From assembly GCF_017876625.1 (NCBI RefSeq), contig NZ_JAGIOH010000001.1:1860001-1924000 (forward strand): DNA of 64,000 nt. The letters run 5' to 3'. Position numbers and translations under genes: made by a program. The notes below the pieces were generated by a model, which saw only the letters and a list, made by a program, of their open reading frames with translations, had not been told where the DNA came from and did no database searches. The DNA is from Streptomyces syringium (GTDB lineage Bacteria > Actinomycetota > Actinomycetes > Streptomycetales > Streptomycetaceae). This document shows positions 17,411 through 25,776 of this stretch, in pieces (positions within the stretch are counted from its first letter, which is position 1; every line of letters begins with the position of its first letter).

Positions 17411-17599
17411 CTACCGTCGTCCCTCACGGTCCCTCGTCCGGAAGAGGTCGCCCGGCTCCAGATCCCCGTCCAGGAACCGGCCTGCCACGAACCCGATGGC
17501 GCCCAAGGCCGCCACCAGCAAAAACGCACCGAAACCGCCGAAGTACCCGGCGAAGCCCAGTCCCATGCCGGCGATCAGGCCGACCACGGCCATGTTCAT
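17411..17599 (-). CDS. Small two-helix membrane protein of the Asp23 operon
   Basis: 62 residues with a Gly-rich helical hairpin (AVVGLIAGMGLGFAGYFGGF, then FLLVAALGAIGFVAGRFLDG) and a charged C-terminus. ATG at 17599 has GGAG seven bases upstream; a second ATG at 17593 has none. It starts 10 bp after the Asp23 stop. Small DUF2273-like membrane proteins are usual companions of Asp23 and AmaP in other bacteria; I infer the same role, a membrane anchor. Confidence 0.8.
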   Translation of the reverse strand: MNMAVVGLIAGMGLGFAGYFGGFGAFLLVAALGAIGFVAGRFLDGDLEPGDLFRTRDREGRR

Positions 17600-17609
17600 C
17601 GTCCGCTCC

Positions 17610-18074
17610 CTACTGGAGCCTCGGCTCCGGCTCGTCCTCTTCTTCGTCCGGCAGCTTGACATCGCTCACGGCGATGTTGACCTCGACGACCTCCAGGCCG
17701 GTCATGCGCTCCACCGCCGCGATGACGTTTTCCCGCACGGAGCGGGCCACATCCGCGATGGCGAAGCCGTAATCCACGACGATCTCCAGATCGAGCGCCG
17801 TCTGGACCTCGCCGACCTCGGCCTTCACCCCGCGGCTGACGGACTTGGCGCCGCCGGGCACCCGGTCGCGTACGGCACCGAAGGTGCGGGAGATGCCGCT
17901 GCCCATCGCGTGGACGCCGACCACGTCACGGGCCGCGAGTCCCGCGATCTTCTCCACGACGCCGTCGGCGATGGTCGTCCGGCCGCGGTCGGCCGGTGCG
18001 GCCTTGGGCTCCTTGGCCGAGCCACCGGGGCCGCCCGAGCCCTCCGGCCGGTTGCGCTGTGCGGTGTCGGTCAT
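17610..18074 (-). CDS. Asp23/Gls24 family envelope stress protein (long form)
   Basis: 154 residues and first gene of the operon. A disordered charged N-terminus (about 30 residues) precedes the Asp23 core: RTTIADGVVEKIAGLAARDV, a GSGISRTFGAVRDRV segment, then ALDLEIVVDYGFAIADVARS and a beta strand in LEVVEVNIAVSDV. The acidic tail ends EEEDEPEPRLQ. In the family this is a cytoplasmic, membrane-localised, stress-induced protein of unknown biochemistry. ATG at 18074 is favoured over TTG at 18080 by GAGG about nine bases upstream. Divergent from the gene at 18263. Confidence 0.9.
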   Translation of the reverse strand: MTDTAQRNRPEGSGGPGGSAKEPKAAPADRGRTTIADGVVEKIAGLAARDVVGVHAMGSGISRTFGAVRDRVPGGAKSVSRGVKAEVGEVQTALDLEIVVDYGFAIADVARSVRENVIAAVERMTGLEVVEVNIAVSDVKLPDEEEDEPEPRLQ

Positions 18075-18262
18075 CGTCAATCGCCTCTTTCCCGCGGGGA
18101 AGGAAAAACGTTCGCCGGTCCACTTGCCACCCTAAGCGCGGTCGGCCGGGACCGCTCCGGCGAAGAGGTGAACGGGCGGCACGAGCCCGCCATTCGGGTG
18201 GCTCACCCGGCCGCCGGCCCGTCCGTACGGCAGGCTGGTCCCGCTGACGACGGACTTCGGGA

Positions 18263-19027
18263 GTGACGGTGGCCGCGGACGGGTTGACACAGGCGGTACG
18301 GCAGCAACTCGGGCTCGGCAGGCTGCTGCCGCTCGGCGGCGCGGCGGACGGCGCCTGGATCACGGAGTACGCGGCGGTGGGCGCCCTGCGCCGGGCCGCC
18401 TCGGCCGCACTGCCGGGGGTCCGGCTCGGCACGGTCCGGCTCGCGCTCGCCGATCCGGCCACAGCGGTGCCCGCGACGGTCCCGGCCCCGCCGAGCGCCC
18501 TCCCGGCGGGGCCGCTGCGCCTGACGGCGGACTTCGCGGCCACGGTGGACGAGCCGCTGCCGGCCGTGGCGGGCCGGCTGCGCGGTGCCCTGTGGTCGGC
18601 GGGGGTGGAGACGCTCGGGCTGGACCTCGACGCGGTGGATCTCCGGGCGACGGCGCTGCTCGACGGCCCGGAGGCCGTCGGGAGCGCCGGGGCCGTGGCG
18701 GCGCCGGAGCGCCCGGCCGACGCGGAGCCCGGTACGGACGCCGACAGCCCCGTCGCCCGGGTGGTGCGGGCCGTGCCGGGCGTGGCCCGGCTCGCACCGG
18801 TGCTCGGCGGCCCGGCCCAGGCGGTGCGGGTCCGGGACCGTACGGACGAGGAGCCGGGCCGTCATACGCAGGTGCAGATCGCGGTGACGGAGGGCAGGTG
18901 CGCCCTCGACGTCACCGCGGCGGTCCGCGAGGCCGTCGCCGTGGCGACGGCCGACGGCGCCCCGGGCCCGGTCACGGTCGCCGTCGTGGTGACGGCCGTC
19001 GACCCGGTCGGGGGAACGGCACGCTGA
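18263..19027 (+). CDS. Uncharacterised Ala/Val-rich protein divergent from the Asp23 operon
   Basis: 254 residues, soluble, without signal or membrane helices. Similar Streptomyces proteins carry the label nucleopolyhedrovirus P10 family, which I consider uninformative. Two alpha/beta segments (LRRAASAALPGVRLGTVRLA near the N-terminus, and TQVQIAVTEGRCALDVTAAV with the following strand VTVAVVVTAVDP near the end) have the helix-strand rhythm of Asp23, so it may be a distant Asp23-like partner (inference). GTG at 18269 has GGGAG five bases upstream and may be the true start rather than 18263. It converges with the enoyl-CoA hydratase gene, 9 bp away. Confidence 0.6.
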   Translation: MTVAADGLTQAVRQQLGLGRLLPLGGAADGAWITEYAAVGALRRAASAALPGVRLGTVRLALADPATAVPATVPAPPSALPAGPLRLTADFAATVDEPLPAVAGRLRGALWSAGVETLGLDLDAVDLRATALLDGPEAVGSAGAVAAPERPADAEPGTDADSPVARVVRAVPGVARLAPVLGGPAQAVRVRDRTDEEPGRHTQVQIAVTEGRCALDVTAAVREAVAVATADGAPGPVTVAVVVTAVDPVGGTAR

Positions 19028-19036
19028 CGCCTGTCC

Positions 19037-19828
19037 CTACTCCCCCAGGCCCGCCAGGTCACGCAGCCGACGGGCCTGGGCCGCCCGCTCCGCCGTGCGC
19101 TGGTCGTCGTAGCCGCGGCCGGCGGCGTCGCGCAGAAGGGCCTTGGTCTCGACGACCGCGTCACGCGGGGCGGCGAGGAGGGCCGCGGCCAGGTCCTGGG
19201 CGGCAGCGTCGAGTTCGGCGGCCGGGACGACCAGGTTGGCGAGGCCCGTGCGCTCGGCCTCCTCGGCGTGCACGAAGCGGCCCGTGGCGCAGATCTCCAG
19301 CGCGCGGGCGTAGCCGACCAGCGACAGCAGCGGGTGCGTGCCGGTGAGGTCGGGCACCAGGCCCAGGCTGGTCTCACGCATCGCGAACTGCGCGTCGTCC
19401 GCACAGATCCGCAGGTCACAGGCGAGGGCGAGCTGGAAGCCCGCACCGATCGCATGGCCCTGCACGGCCGCGATGGAGACGATGTCGTTCCGCCGCCACC
19501 AGGTGAAAGCCTCCTGGTAGGTGGCGATCTCGGCGTCCAGCGCCTCGTCCGAGCCGCGCGCCAGGTCCAGGAACGACGGCTCACCGTCGAATCCCTCGGG
19601 CGTGAAGGCCTGCCGGTCGAGGCCCGCGGAGAAGGACTTGCCCTCACCGCGGAGGACCACGACCCGCACGCTGCCCGGCAGCAGCCGTCCCGCCTCGGCC
19701 AGTGCCCGCCACAGCGCGGGCGACTGGGCGTTGCGCTTGGCGGGGTTGGCGAGCGTGACGGTGGCTACCGCGTCATCGACGGTGAGCTGTACGCCGTCTT
19801 GGTCGAGCAGAGTCTTGGGGGCAGTCAT
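19037..19828 (-). CDS. Enoyl-CoA hydratase/isomerase family protein
   Basis: 263-residue crotonase-fold enzyme. The oxyanion-hole strands are VRVVVLRGEGKSFSAGLD and the AVQGHAIGAGFQLALACDLR segment. The family's catalytic acid is followed by MRETSLGLVPDLTGTHPL: in hydratases the second Glu is commonly in PE-x-x-LG-x-x-P, and here ETSLGLVPD keeps one of the two acids, so exact chemistry is uncertain. ATG at 19828 has GGAGG five bases upstream. It stands alone between convergent and same-strand neighbours. Probably acts in fatty acid or CoA-ester metabolism. Confidence 0.85.
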   Translation of the reverse strand: MTAPKTLLDQDGVQLTVDDAVATVTLANPAKRNAQSPALWRALAEAGRLLPGSVRVVVLRGEGKSFSAGLDRQAFTPEGFDGEPSFLDLARGSDEALDAEIATYQEAFTWWRRNDIVSIAAVQGHAIGAGFQLALACDLRICADDAQFAMRETSLGLVPDLTGTHPLLSLVGYARALEICATGRFVHAEEAERTGLANLVVPAAELDAAAQDLAAALLAAPRDAVVETKALLRDAAGRGYDDQRTAERAAQARRLRDLAGLGE

Positions 19829-19946
19829 GGGGGCCTCCGAACCAGCCGCAGTCACAGTTAAGTTGACTGCACAGTAACCACCCGGTCGACTGCTCGACCG
19901 ACCGGGTGGCACTGCCCACAACGACGGTGCCCCATGGTGCGCGACG

Positions 19947-20168
19947 TCAGGCCGAGGCGGCCTTCTTGCCGCGCGTCGCTCCGCCGCGACCTCGCAGGAT
20001 CACGCCGGATTCGCTGAGCATCCGGTGGACGAAGCCGTAGGAGCGACCGGTCTCTTCGGCCAGCGCCCTGATACTCGCACCGGAGTCGTACTTCTTCTTC
20101 AGGTCTGCCGCGAGCTTTTCGCGCGCGGCGCCGGTTACCCGGCTGCCCTTCTTCAGAGTCTCGGCCAC
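19947..20168 (-). CDS. Small helix-turn-helix protein
   Basis: 73-residue basic protein. An N-terminal Lys-rich stretch (TLKKGSRVTGAAREKLAADL) leads into a Hin/resolvase-like helix-turn-helix, IRALAEETGRSYGFVHRMLS, and a basic RGRGGATRGKK tail. Widely conserved in Streptomyces as a small DNA-binding protein of unknown target. GTG at 20168 is set by GGAGG five bases upstream; an open frame continues upstream to 20456 but lacks a better start. Upstream is a 22-bp palindrome at 20316-20337, a possible operator. Confidence 0.8.
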   Translation of the reverse strand: MAETLKKGSRVTGAAREKLAADLKKKYDSGASIRALAEETGRSYGFVHRMLSESGVILRGRGGATRGKKAASA

Positions 20169-20502
20169 CCGTGCCTCCTCATGGGAGATGCGCTCTTGTC
20201 TCTCATGATCACCCCTAGGCGGCCTCCTGGCCACCCATTCGGCAAGGTCGATGGCAGGAGGTTTGCGCGATTTCCAGCGCTGAAGGGCCTCGGAGCGGCT
20301 GATTCCGAACATCCGCACCCGTACGACCGTACGGGTGGTGCGGCGAAGAGGCAGGTCAGAAGGGGCCTCGTCACCACCGGCGCGAACGGCGCCCGACACC
20401 CGGGGCAGCGCGTGCGCCGGAGTGCCGGGCGCCATGGTGGTACGAGCCCTACTCACTCAGATGAAGGATCACGTGTCGGCCGAATGATCCATACGCAGTG
20501 GA
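20169..20502. other. Intergenic region upstream of the small HTH gene
   Basis: 334 bp downstream of the ABC-F gene and upstream of the HTH gene (both minus strand). It holds the 20316-20337 palindrome and an open extension of the HTH frame. No other gene or clear terminator was seen. Confidence 0.4.
20316..20337. promoter_or_regulatory. 22-bp palindrome, candidate operator
   Basis: Arms CACCCGTACG (20316-20325) and CGTACGGGTG (20328-20337) are perfect inverted repeats around AC. It lies 148 bp upstream of the HTH start at 20168. The short spacer suits a dimeric repressor better than a terminator. Confidence 0.5.
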
Positions 20503-22101
20503 TCAGGCCAGCGCGACCAGGTCGCGGTAGTCCGGGCCCCACAGGTCCTCGACGCCGTCCGGCAGCAGGATGATCCGCTCGGGCTCGAGGGCCTCGACGG
20601 CCCCTTCGTCGTGGGTGACGAGGATGACCGCGCCCTTGTAGGTGCGCAGGGCGCCGAGGATCTCCTCGCGGCTGGCGGGGTCGAGGTTGTTGGTGGGCTC
20701 GTCCAGGAGCAGCACGTTGGCGGAGGAGACGACCAGGGTTGCCAGCGCGAGACGGGTCTTCTCGCCACCGGAGAGCACACCGGCCGGCTTGTCGACGTCG
20801 TCGCCGGAGAAGAGGAACGAACCGAGCGTCTTGCGGACCTCGACGAGGTCCAGGTCCGGCGCGGACGAACGCATGTTCTCCAGGACCGTGCGCTCGGGGT
20901 CGAGCGTCTCGTGCTCCTGGGCGTAGTAGCCCATCTTCAGGCCGTGGCCCTCGATGACCTGCCCGGTGTCGGGCTTCTCGGCGCGGGCGAGCAGGCGCAG
21001 CAGGGTGGTCTTGCCGGCGCCGTTGAGGCCGAGGATGACGACGCGGGAGCCCTTGTCGATGGCCAGGTCGACGTCGGTGAAGATCTCCAGCGAGCCGTAG
21101 GACTTGGAGAGGCCCTCCGCCATCAGCGGGGTCTTGCCGCAGGGCGCGGGCTCGGGGAAGCGCAGCTTGGCGACCTTGTCCGAGACCCGTACCGCCTCCA
21201 GGCCGGACAGCAGCCGCTCGGCGCGCCGGGCCATGTTCTGCGCGGCGACGGTCTTGGTGGCCTTGGCGCGCATCTTGTCGGCCTGCGAATTGAGGGCCGC
21301 GGCCTTCTTCTCGGCGTTCTGGCGCTCGCGCTTGCGGCGCTTCTCGTCGGCCTCGCGCTGCTGCTGGTAGAGCTTCCAGCCCATGTTGTAGATGTCGATC
21401 TGCGAGCGGTTCGCGTCCAGGTAGAAGACCTTGTTGACGACGGTCTCGACGAGGTCGACGTCGTGGGAGATGACGATGAAGCCACCGCGGTAGGTCTTGA
21501 GGTAGTCGCGCAGCCAGACGATGGAGTCGGCGTCGAGGTGGTTGGTCGGCTCGTCGAGGAGCAGGGTGTCGGCGTCCGAGAAGAGGATCCGGGCCAGCTC
21601 GACGCGGCGGCGCTGACCACCGGAGAGGGTGTGCAGCGGCTGGCCGAGCACCCGGTCGGGCAGTCCGAGCGCGGCGGCGATGGTCGCGGCCTCCGCCTCG
21701 GCGGCGTACCCGCCCTTGGTCAGGAACTCCGTCTCCAGGCGCTCGTACTTCTTCATCGCCTTGTCGCGGGTGGCGCCCTTGCCGTTCGCCATCCGCTCCT
21801 CGTTCTCCCGCATCTTGCGCAGGACCGAGTCCAGCTCACGCGCCGAGAGGATGCGGTCGCGGGCGAGGACGTCGAGGTCACCGGTGCGGGGGTCCTGCGG
21901 GAGGTAGCCGACGTCGCCGGAACGGGCGATGGTGCCGGCGGCGGGGACGCCCTCACCCGCGAGGCACTTGGTGAGGGTGGTCTTGCCCGCGCCGTTGCGG
22001 CCGACGAGGCCGATGCGGTCGCCCTTGGCGATGCGGAACGAGGCGTTCTCGATGAGGATGCGTGCGCCGGCGCGCAGCTCGATGCCAGAGGCGGTGATCA
22101 C
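20503..22101 (-). CDS. ABC-F family ATPase (Uup/EttA-like)
   Basis: 532 residues with two ABC domains and no membrane part. Domain 1 has Walker A GRNGAGKTT, signature LSGGQRRR and Walker B LLLDEPTNHLD; domain 2 has GLNGAGKTT, LSGGEKTR and LLLDEPTNNLD. Between them lies a charged helical linker (QQQREADEKRRKRERQNAEK), the P-site tRNA interaction motif region of ABC-F proteins. These act on the ribosome as translation factors, or in some cases as antibiotic-resistance proteins; which applies here cannot be told. GTG at 22101. Monocistronic by appearance. Confidence 0.9.
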   Translation of the reverse strand: MITASGIELRAGARILIENASFRIAKGDRIGLVGRNGAGKTTLTKCLAGEGVPAAGTIARSGDVGYLPQDPRTGDLDVLARDRILSARELDSVLRKMRENEERMANGKGATRDKAMKKYERLETEFLTKGGYAAEAEAATIAAALGLPDRVLGQPLHTLSGGQRRRVELARILFSDADTLLLDEPTNHLDADSIVWLRDYLKTYRGGFIVISHDVDLVETVVNKVFYLDANRSQIDIYNMGWKLYQQQREADEKRRKRERQNAEKKAAALNSQADKMRAKATKTVAAQNMARRAERLLSGLEAVRVSDKVAKLRFPEPAPCGKTPLMAEGLSKSYGSLEIFTDVDLAIDKGSRVVILGLNGAGKTTLLRLLARAEKPDTGQVIEGHGLKMGYYAQEHETLDPERTVLENMRSSAPDLDLVEVRKTLGSFLFSGDDVDKPAGVLSGGEKTRLALATLVVSSANVLLLDEPTNNLDPASREEILGALRTYKGAVILVTHDEGAVEALEPERIILLPDGVEDLWGPDYRDLVALA

Positions 22102-22380
22102 GGGGGACTACTCCAGGGCAGATGGGACGGCGGTGGGGACGGGCTGGGTCGCGATGACGCCGTCTAATGCACGAGGAGGAAAGCCATACGACCAGTCTAG
22201 CGGTGTCGCGCAAGCCGGATTTCTACGGCGCCCGGGCGGGGGCCGTCCGCGGGCGGGCGACGAAAGGGGCGGATATGGGGTGATTCATCGATACTCGGGG
22301 TGGACGGCCCCGCGACGACCGGGCCCCCGGTCACCGCGGACCGGTCACCCGGTCACCGCGACACCCGAGGAGTGATCGTC

Positions 22381-22809
22381 ATGGCAAGTGCCCCCACGGG
22401 CCCGCCGACCCTCTACCCGACGCTGCTGTACCGGGACGCGAAGGCGGCGATCAAGCAGCTCACCGAGGCGTTCGGCTTCACCGCGGCCGCCGTCTACGAG
22501 AGCGAGGACGGCACCGTGCTGCACGCCGAGCTCACCTACGGCAACGGCATGGTGATGCTCGGCTCCAAGGGCCGCAAGGGCGTGTTCGCCGAGGCGATGG
22601 CGGAGGGCGGGCCGACCGGCGTCTATGTGCTCGTCGAGGACACCGACGCCCACCACCGCCGGGCCGTCGAGCACGGTGCGGAGATCCTGATGCCGCCCAC
22701 GGACCAGGACTACGGGTCCCGGGACTATCTGGCCGACTATCTGGCCAAGGATGCCGAGGGGAACGTCTGGAGCTTCGGGACGTATGCGCCGTTCGGCGCG
22801 GGTGGCTAG
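22381..22809 (+). CDS. VOC (glyoxalase/bleomycin-resistance fold) family protein
   Basis: 142 residues with two beta-alpha-beta-beta-beta modules: YPTLLYRDAKAAIKQLTEAF...HAELTYGNGMVMLG and GVYVLVEDTDAHHRRAVEHG...YLAKDAEGNVWSFGTY. Close to the PhnB-like group with unknown substrate. ATG at 22381 has GAGGAG eight bases upstream. The stop codon TAG is followed by the palindromic repeat copy B. Convergent with the helical-repeat gene. Confidence 0.85.
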   Translation: MASAPTGPPTLYPTLLYRDAKAAIKQLTEAFGFTAAAVYESEDGTVLHAELTYGNGMVMLGSKGRKGVFAEAMAEGGPTGVYVLVEDTDAHHRRAVEHGAEILMPPTDQDYGSRDYLADYLAKDAEGNVWSFGTYAPFGAGG

Positions 22810-22828
22810 GGGGCGCCCTACCGCCTGC

Positions 22829-22955
22829 GGGCCGTCCTGCCGCCTGCGGCGGCGGGCGCCCTGCGGGCGCGTCCTCAAACGCCGGACAGGCTTGATTCGG
22901 CTGAGCTCAGCCACATCAAACCCGTCCGGCGTTTGAAGATCCGCCGGACAGGCCT
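22829..22955. repeat. Dispersed palindromic repeat, copy B (bidirectional terminator)
   Basis: The first 67 bp (22829-22895) match 38791-38857 at 64 of 67 positions. It contains inverted arms at 22874-22896 and 22914-22937 plus the inner palindrome GGCTGAGCTCAGCC (22899-22912), together forming one long stem. Read on the minus strand it starts with TAGGCCTGTCCGGCGGATC, whose TAG is the stop codon of the neighbouring minus-strand gene. Confidence 0.8.
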
Positions 22956-24399
22956 ACGCCCCGCCCCGGTGGACCTGGAACGCGGCTCGGCGTACCGCCT
23001 TGGCGAGGGCCGGGTCCGGGTGGGCCGCGGCGAGGGCGACGAGTACCTGGACGGTGCGGGGGTGGCCCACGGCGCGGATCTCGTCCAGGAGGCCCGGCAC
23101 GGTGCCCTGCACGGCCGAGTCCAGGTGGCGCACGAGCAGCCGGCTCTCGCCGTGATCGGCGACGGCGGCGGCGGTGTCCACCCACAGCCAGGTCGCCTCC
23201 TCCCGGGTGAGGACCTCGGCGGCCGCTTCCTCCGGGTCGTGCCCCTCGTGCTCGGCGAGCCACAGCAGTGCGTACGGCCGCACGCACGGCTCCAGGGCCG
23301 CCGCACGCACGGCGGGCTCGGCGGGCGCGCCCACCGCGCGCAGCGCCTCGAAGGCGAGCCCGCGGACCAGCGCGTCGTCGCCGCGGGCCGCCTCCAGCAG
23401 ATCGTGGACGGCGCTGCGCACGGGCCGCGCGGCGAGCCAGGCCCGGTATTCGGCGCGGGCGGGGCCGGGGGTGAGGTCGGCGCAGCCGCGCAGCATGGCC
23501 TCCGCCGACAGCTCGATGTTCCCGGCGGGGCTCTGGGCGGCGACGCAGATCCGCTCGAGCTTGACCCAGACCGCCCAGTTGCCGAGGGGGGTCAGGAGGG
23601 CTTCGCGGGTGTCGCCGCGGGCCGCGGGTGGCGCGTCCTGCCCGTCCCGCATGACCAGTGCCCCGACCGAGGCGAGCCCTTCGAGGGCCCAGTCGAGCAG
23701 CCCGGCCAGCGGGTCCCCCTCGCCCGGTGCGGGCGGTGCGGGCTGCGGCCAGGGCACGGCGGGGTTGCCGTAGGGGACCTCGCAGCGCTCGGCGCGGATC
23801 TCGGCGACGCGCTGCTGGAGGATGTCGAGGAGCATCGCGACGGAGACCGGGCCCGCCGAGAGGTGCATGACGGACAGCAGCTGCGGGGCGGCCTCGACGA
23901 CCTCGGCGGCGATGGTCGGGTCCGTCCCGGCGGGTTCCGGGTGGGCGAGGGACCAGGCGTCGAAGAGGGCGACCCAGCCGCGCAGCACGGCGCTGTCGTC
24001 CCGGTCCCAGGCCTGCAGCCGCCAGCCGGGGCGGGCGGTGTCGCCGTGGAGCTCGACGAGCCCGGCGAGGCGGGCCCGGTCCCAGTCGGCCCGCACCTGC
24101 CGGTCGGTGAGCCCGAGCGCGTCGGCGGCCCGCCCGGCCGTGTCGTCGCAGAGCCCGCCGGCCTCGCCGGGCCGCAGCGAGGTGCCGCGGCCGCATTCGG
24201 CGGCCACCCAGCGGGCCAGCCGGACGGCACCGGTCAGGCCGCCTCTGGCCTGCCGGGCGAGTTCCGTCGGCGCCGGGGTGCCCGCGGGCGGGCGGGGCGC
24301 CGGTCGGGAGCCGCGATTCGCCACGGCCCGGCGGGCAGCGGCGATCGGCTGTCGGGGGACCAGTCTGAGCCGGGAGTCGCGCGGAGTACGGGACGTCAC
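22954..24399 (-). CDS. HEAT-like helical-repeat protein, paralogue 1
   Basis: 481 residues, soluble. The N-terminal part (LARWVAAECGRGTSLRPGEA ... RARLAGLVE) looks like a winged-helix module. The C-terminal part is an all-helical repeat ending PDPALAKAVRRAAFQVHRGG. The same order of segments occurs in the gene at 55955-57454 (LARWAGEG ... ALDTGLVDF; PDKKVAKEARKAAFKARSRG), so the two are diverged paralogues. Function unknown. The start is uncertain: GTG at 24399 and TTG at 24435 are in frame and neither has a good ribosome site. The stop TAG is embedded in repeat copy B. Confidence 0.7.
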   Translation of the reverse strand: MTSRTPRDSRLRLVPRQPIAAARRAVANRGSRPAPRPPAGTPAPTELARQARGGLTGAVRLARWVAAECGRGTSLRPGEAGGLCDDTAGRAADALGLTDRQVRADWDRARLAGLVELHGDTARPGWRLQAWDRDDSAVLRGWVALFDAWSLAHPEPAGTDPTIAAEVVEAAPQLLSVMHLSAGPVSVAMLLDILQQRVAEIRAERCEVPYGNPAVPWPQPAPPAPGEGDPLAGLLDWALEGLASVGALVMRDGQDAPPAARGDTREALLTPLGNWAVWVKLERICVAAQSPAGNIELSAEAMLRGCADLTPGPARAEYRAWLAARPVRSAVHDLLEAARGDDALVRGLAFEALRAVGAPAEPAVRAAALEPCVRPYALLWLAEHEGHDPEEAAAEVLTREEATWLWVDTAAAVADHGESRLLVRHLDSAVQGTVPGLLDEIRAVGHPRTVQVLVALAAAHPDPALAKAVRRAAFQVHRGGA

Positions 24400-24550
24400 A
24401 GGAGCAGTCTTGCCGTTGACGCTCCGAAAACCCAATCGGGATCAACTATCCGGCCGTTCAGGGCCGGTAACCGGCGGTACGGAATCTTCGCGTCCGGTCG
24501 TAGGGGACGTCACGGGGGCCTCTCGACGCCCTCCCGTCCCTCGTTTTCGG

Positions 24551-24580
24551 TCAGAACAAGGCAGAGCAAGTCAGAGCAAG
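24551..24580. repeat. Three tandem decamers at a gene 3' end
   Basis: TCAGAACAAG, GCAGAGCAAG and TCAGAGCAAG lie head to tail. The last overlaps the stop codon of the hydrolase gene. Read on the minus strand each gives CTTGCTCTGA or a close variant, repeating the stop context. Confidence 0.6.
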
Positions 24581-25701
24581 GGGGTCAGGAAGCGGCGCAG
24601 TGCCTCTTCGTAGCGCACGGGGTTCGCGTTCCACATCGCGGCGTGCGGGGCGTGCGGGACGGTGTGCGGGTGGATCAGTTCCGGCCGGCGCGCGATGAGC
24701 GCCCGGGAGTGCTCCCAGGGCGCCAGGGTGTCGCCGGGGCCGTGCACGAGCAGGGCCGGGACGGTCAGCCGGGCGGGGTCGGTGGCGGTGATCAGTCCGC
24801 CCGGGGCCAGTCCCGTGCGGCCCTCGGCGGCCCGTACGGCGAGCGGGAGCAGCGCGGCGGGGACCCGGGTGGCGGCGAAGGAGCGCAGCAGCAGGGGCCA
24901 GTCGAGGACGGGCGAGTCCATGACGAGGCCCACGACGCGGTGGCACAGCGCGGAGTCCAGGGCGGCGAGCAGGGCCATGGTGGCGCCGGTGGACCAGCCG
25001 TGCAGGACGACGCGGCGCGCGCCGTAGCGGAGGGCGTAGCGGATGGCCGCGTCGAGATCACGCCATTCCGCGGCGCCGAAACGGCTGATTCCGTCCCTCG
25101 GGCGGGGGGCGCCGGGGTCGCCCCGGTAGGCGACGTCCAGGACGGGGACCCGCAGGGCGCGCAGGAAGGGCATGACGACCATGGGGTGCTCGCGGGTGGT
25201 GCCGATGCCGTGCACGGTGATCACCCAGGTGTCGCGGGGGCCGGGCACGAACCAGGCGGGCAGCGGCCCGAGCTCGCCGGGCACCTCGACGTCGGCGTGG
25301 TCGAGGCCGAGGGCGTCGCGCGGGTTGCCGGAGTAGACCTGCGGCGTGAGCCACGCGCGCGTGCCCGGCAGCACCATGCCATGGGTGACGCGCTCCAGGC
25401 GGCGTACGACGCAGTCGGCGGGGTGCTCCTCCCCGACGACGGGGCCGACGACGGCGTGCAGGCCGCGCGCGACCAGTCCGTACGTACCGGGGCGCTCGCT
25501 GGCGAGGCTGCGGGTGAGGGTGACCGTGCCGTCCCCGGTGGCGTGCACCGTCAGCTGTGGTTCGCCGGGCGGCGGGCGGCCCGGGGCGGGCTTGAGGGCG
25601 GCGTCGCTCGCGTACCGTCCGGCCGCCAGGGCGGCCGCTCCGGCACCGAGTACGGTCGTGGCGGCCGTCAGGAGAGGGGCCGCCGCTGTACGCGGGCGCA
25701 T
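24571..25701 (-). CDS. Membrane-anchored alpha/beta hydrolase
   Basis: 376 residues. One N-terminal hydrophobic helix (LLTAATTVLGAGAAALAAG) is followed by a beta-rich region of about 100 residues and then an alpha/beta hydrolase core. The oxyanion region is VHGIGTTREHPMV and the nucleophile Ser is in HGWSTGATMA. The likely acid is the Asp in VHGPGDTLAP and the likely His is in the HAPHAAMW segment. Probably an esterase or peptidase facing outside, substrate unknown. ATG at 25701 has a weak ribosome site (GGAAGGG directly before it). The gene ends in a tandem decamer repeat. Confidence 0.8.
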   Translation of the reverse strand: MRPRTAAAPLLTAATTVLGAGAAALAAGRYASDAALKPAPGRPPPGEPQLTVHATGDGTVTLTRSLASERPGTYGLVARGLHAVVGPVVGEEHPADCVVRRLERVTHGMVLPGTRAWLTPQVYSGNPRDALGLDHADVEVPGELGPLPAWFVPGPRDTWVITVHGIGTTREHPMVVMPFLRALRVPVLDVAYRGDPGAPRPRDGISRFGAAEWRDLDAAIRYALRYGARRVVLHGWSTGATMALLAALDSALCHRVVGLVMDSPVLDWPLLLRSFAATRVPAALLPLAVRAAEGRTGLAPGGLITATDPARLTVPALLVHGPGDTLAPWEHSRALIARRPELIHPHTVPHAPHAAMWNANPVRYEEALRRFLTPLL

Positions 25702-25776
25702 CCCTTCCAGTGTGTGGGGCCCCGGCGCCCCCGGCCAGTGGGCGGCTTCGGGCCGCCGTGGGCGCCGGGGCGGGGG

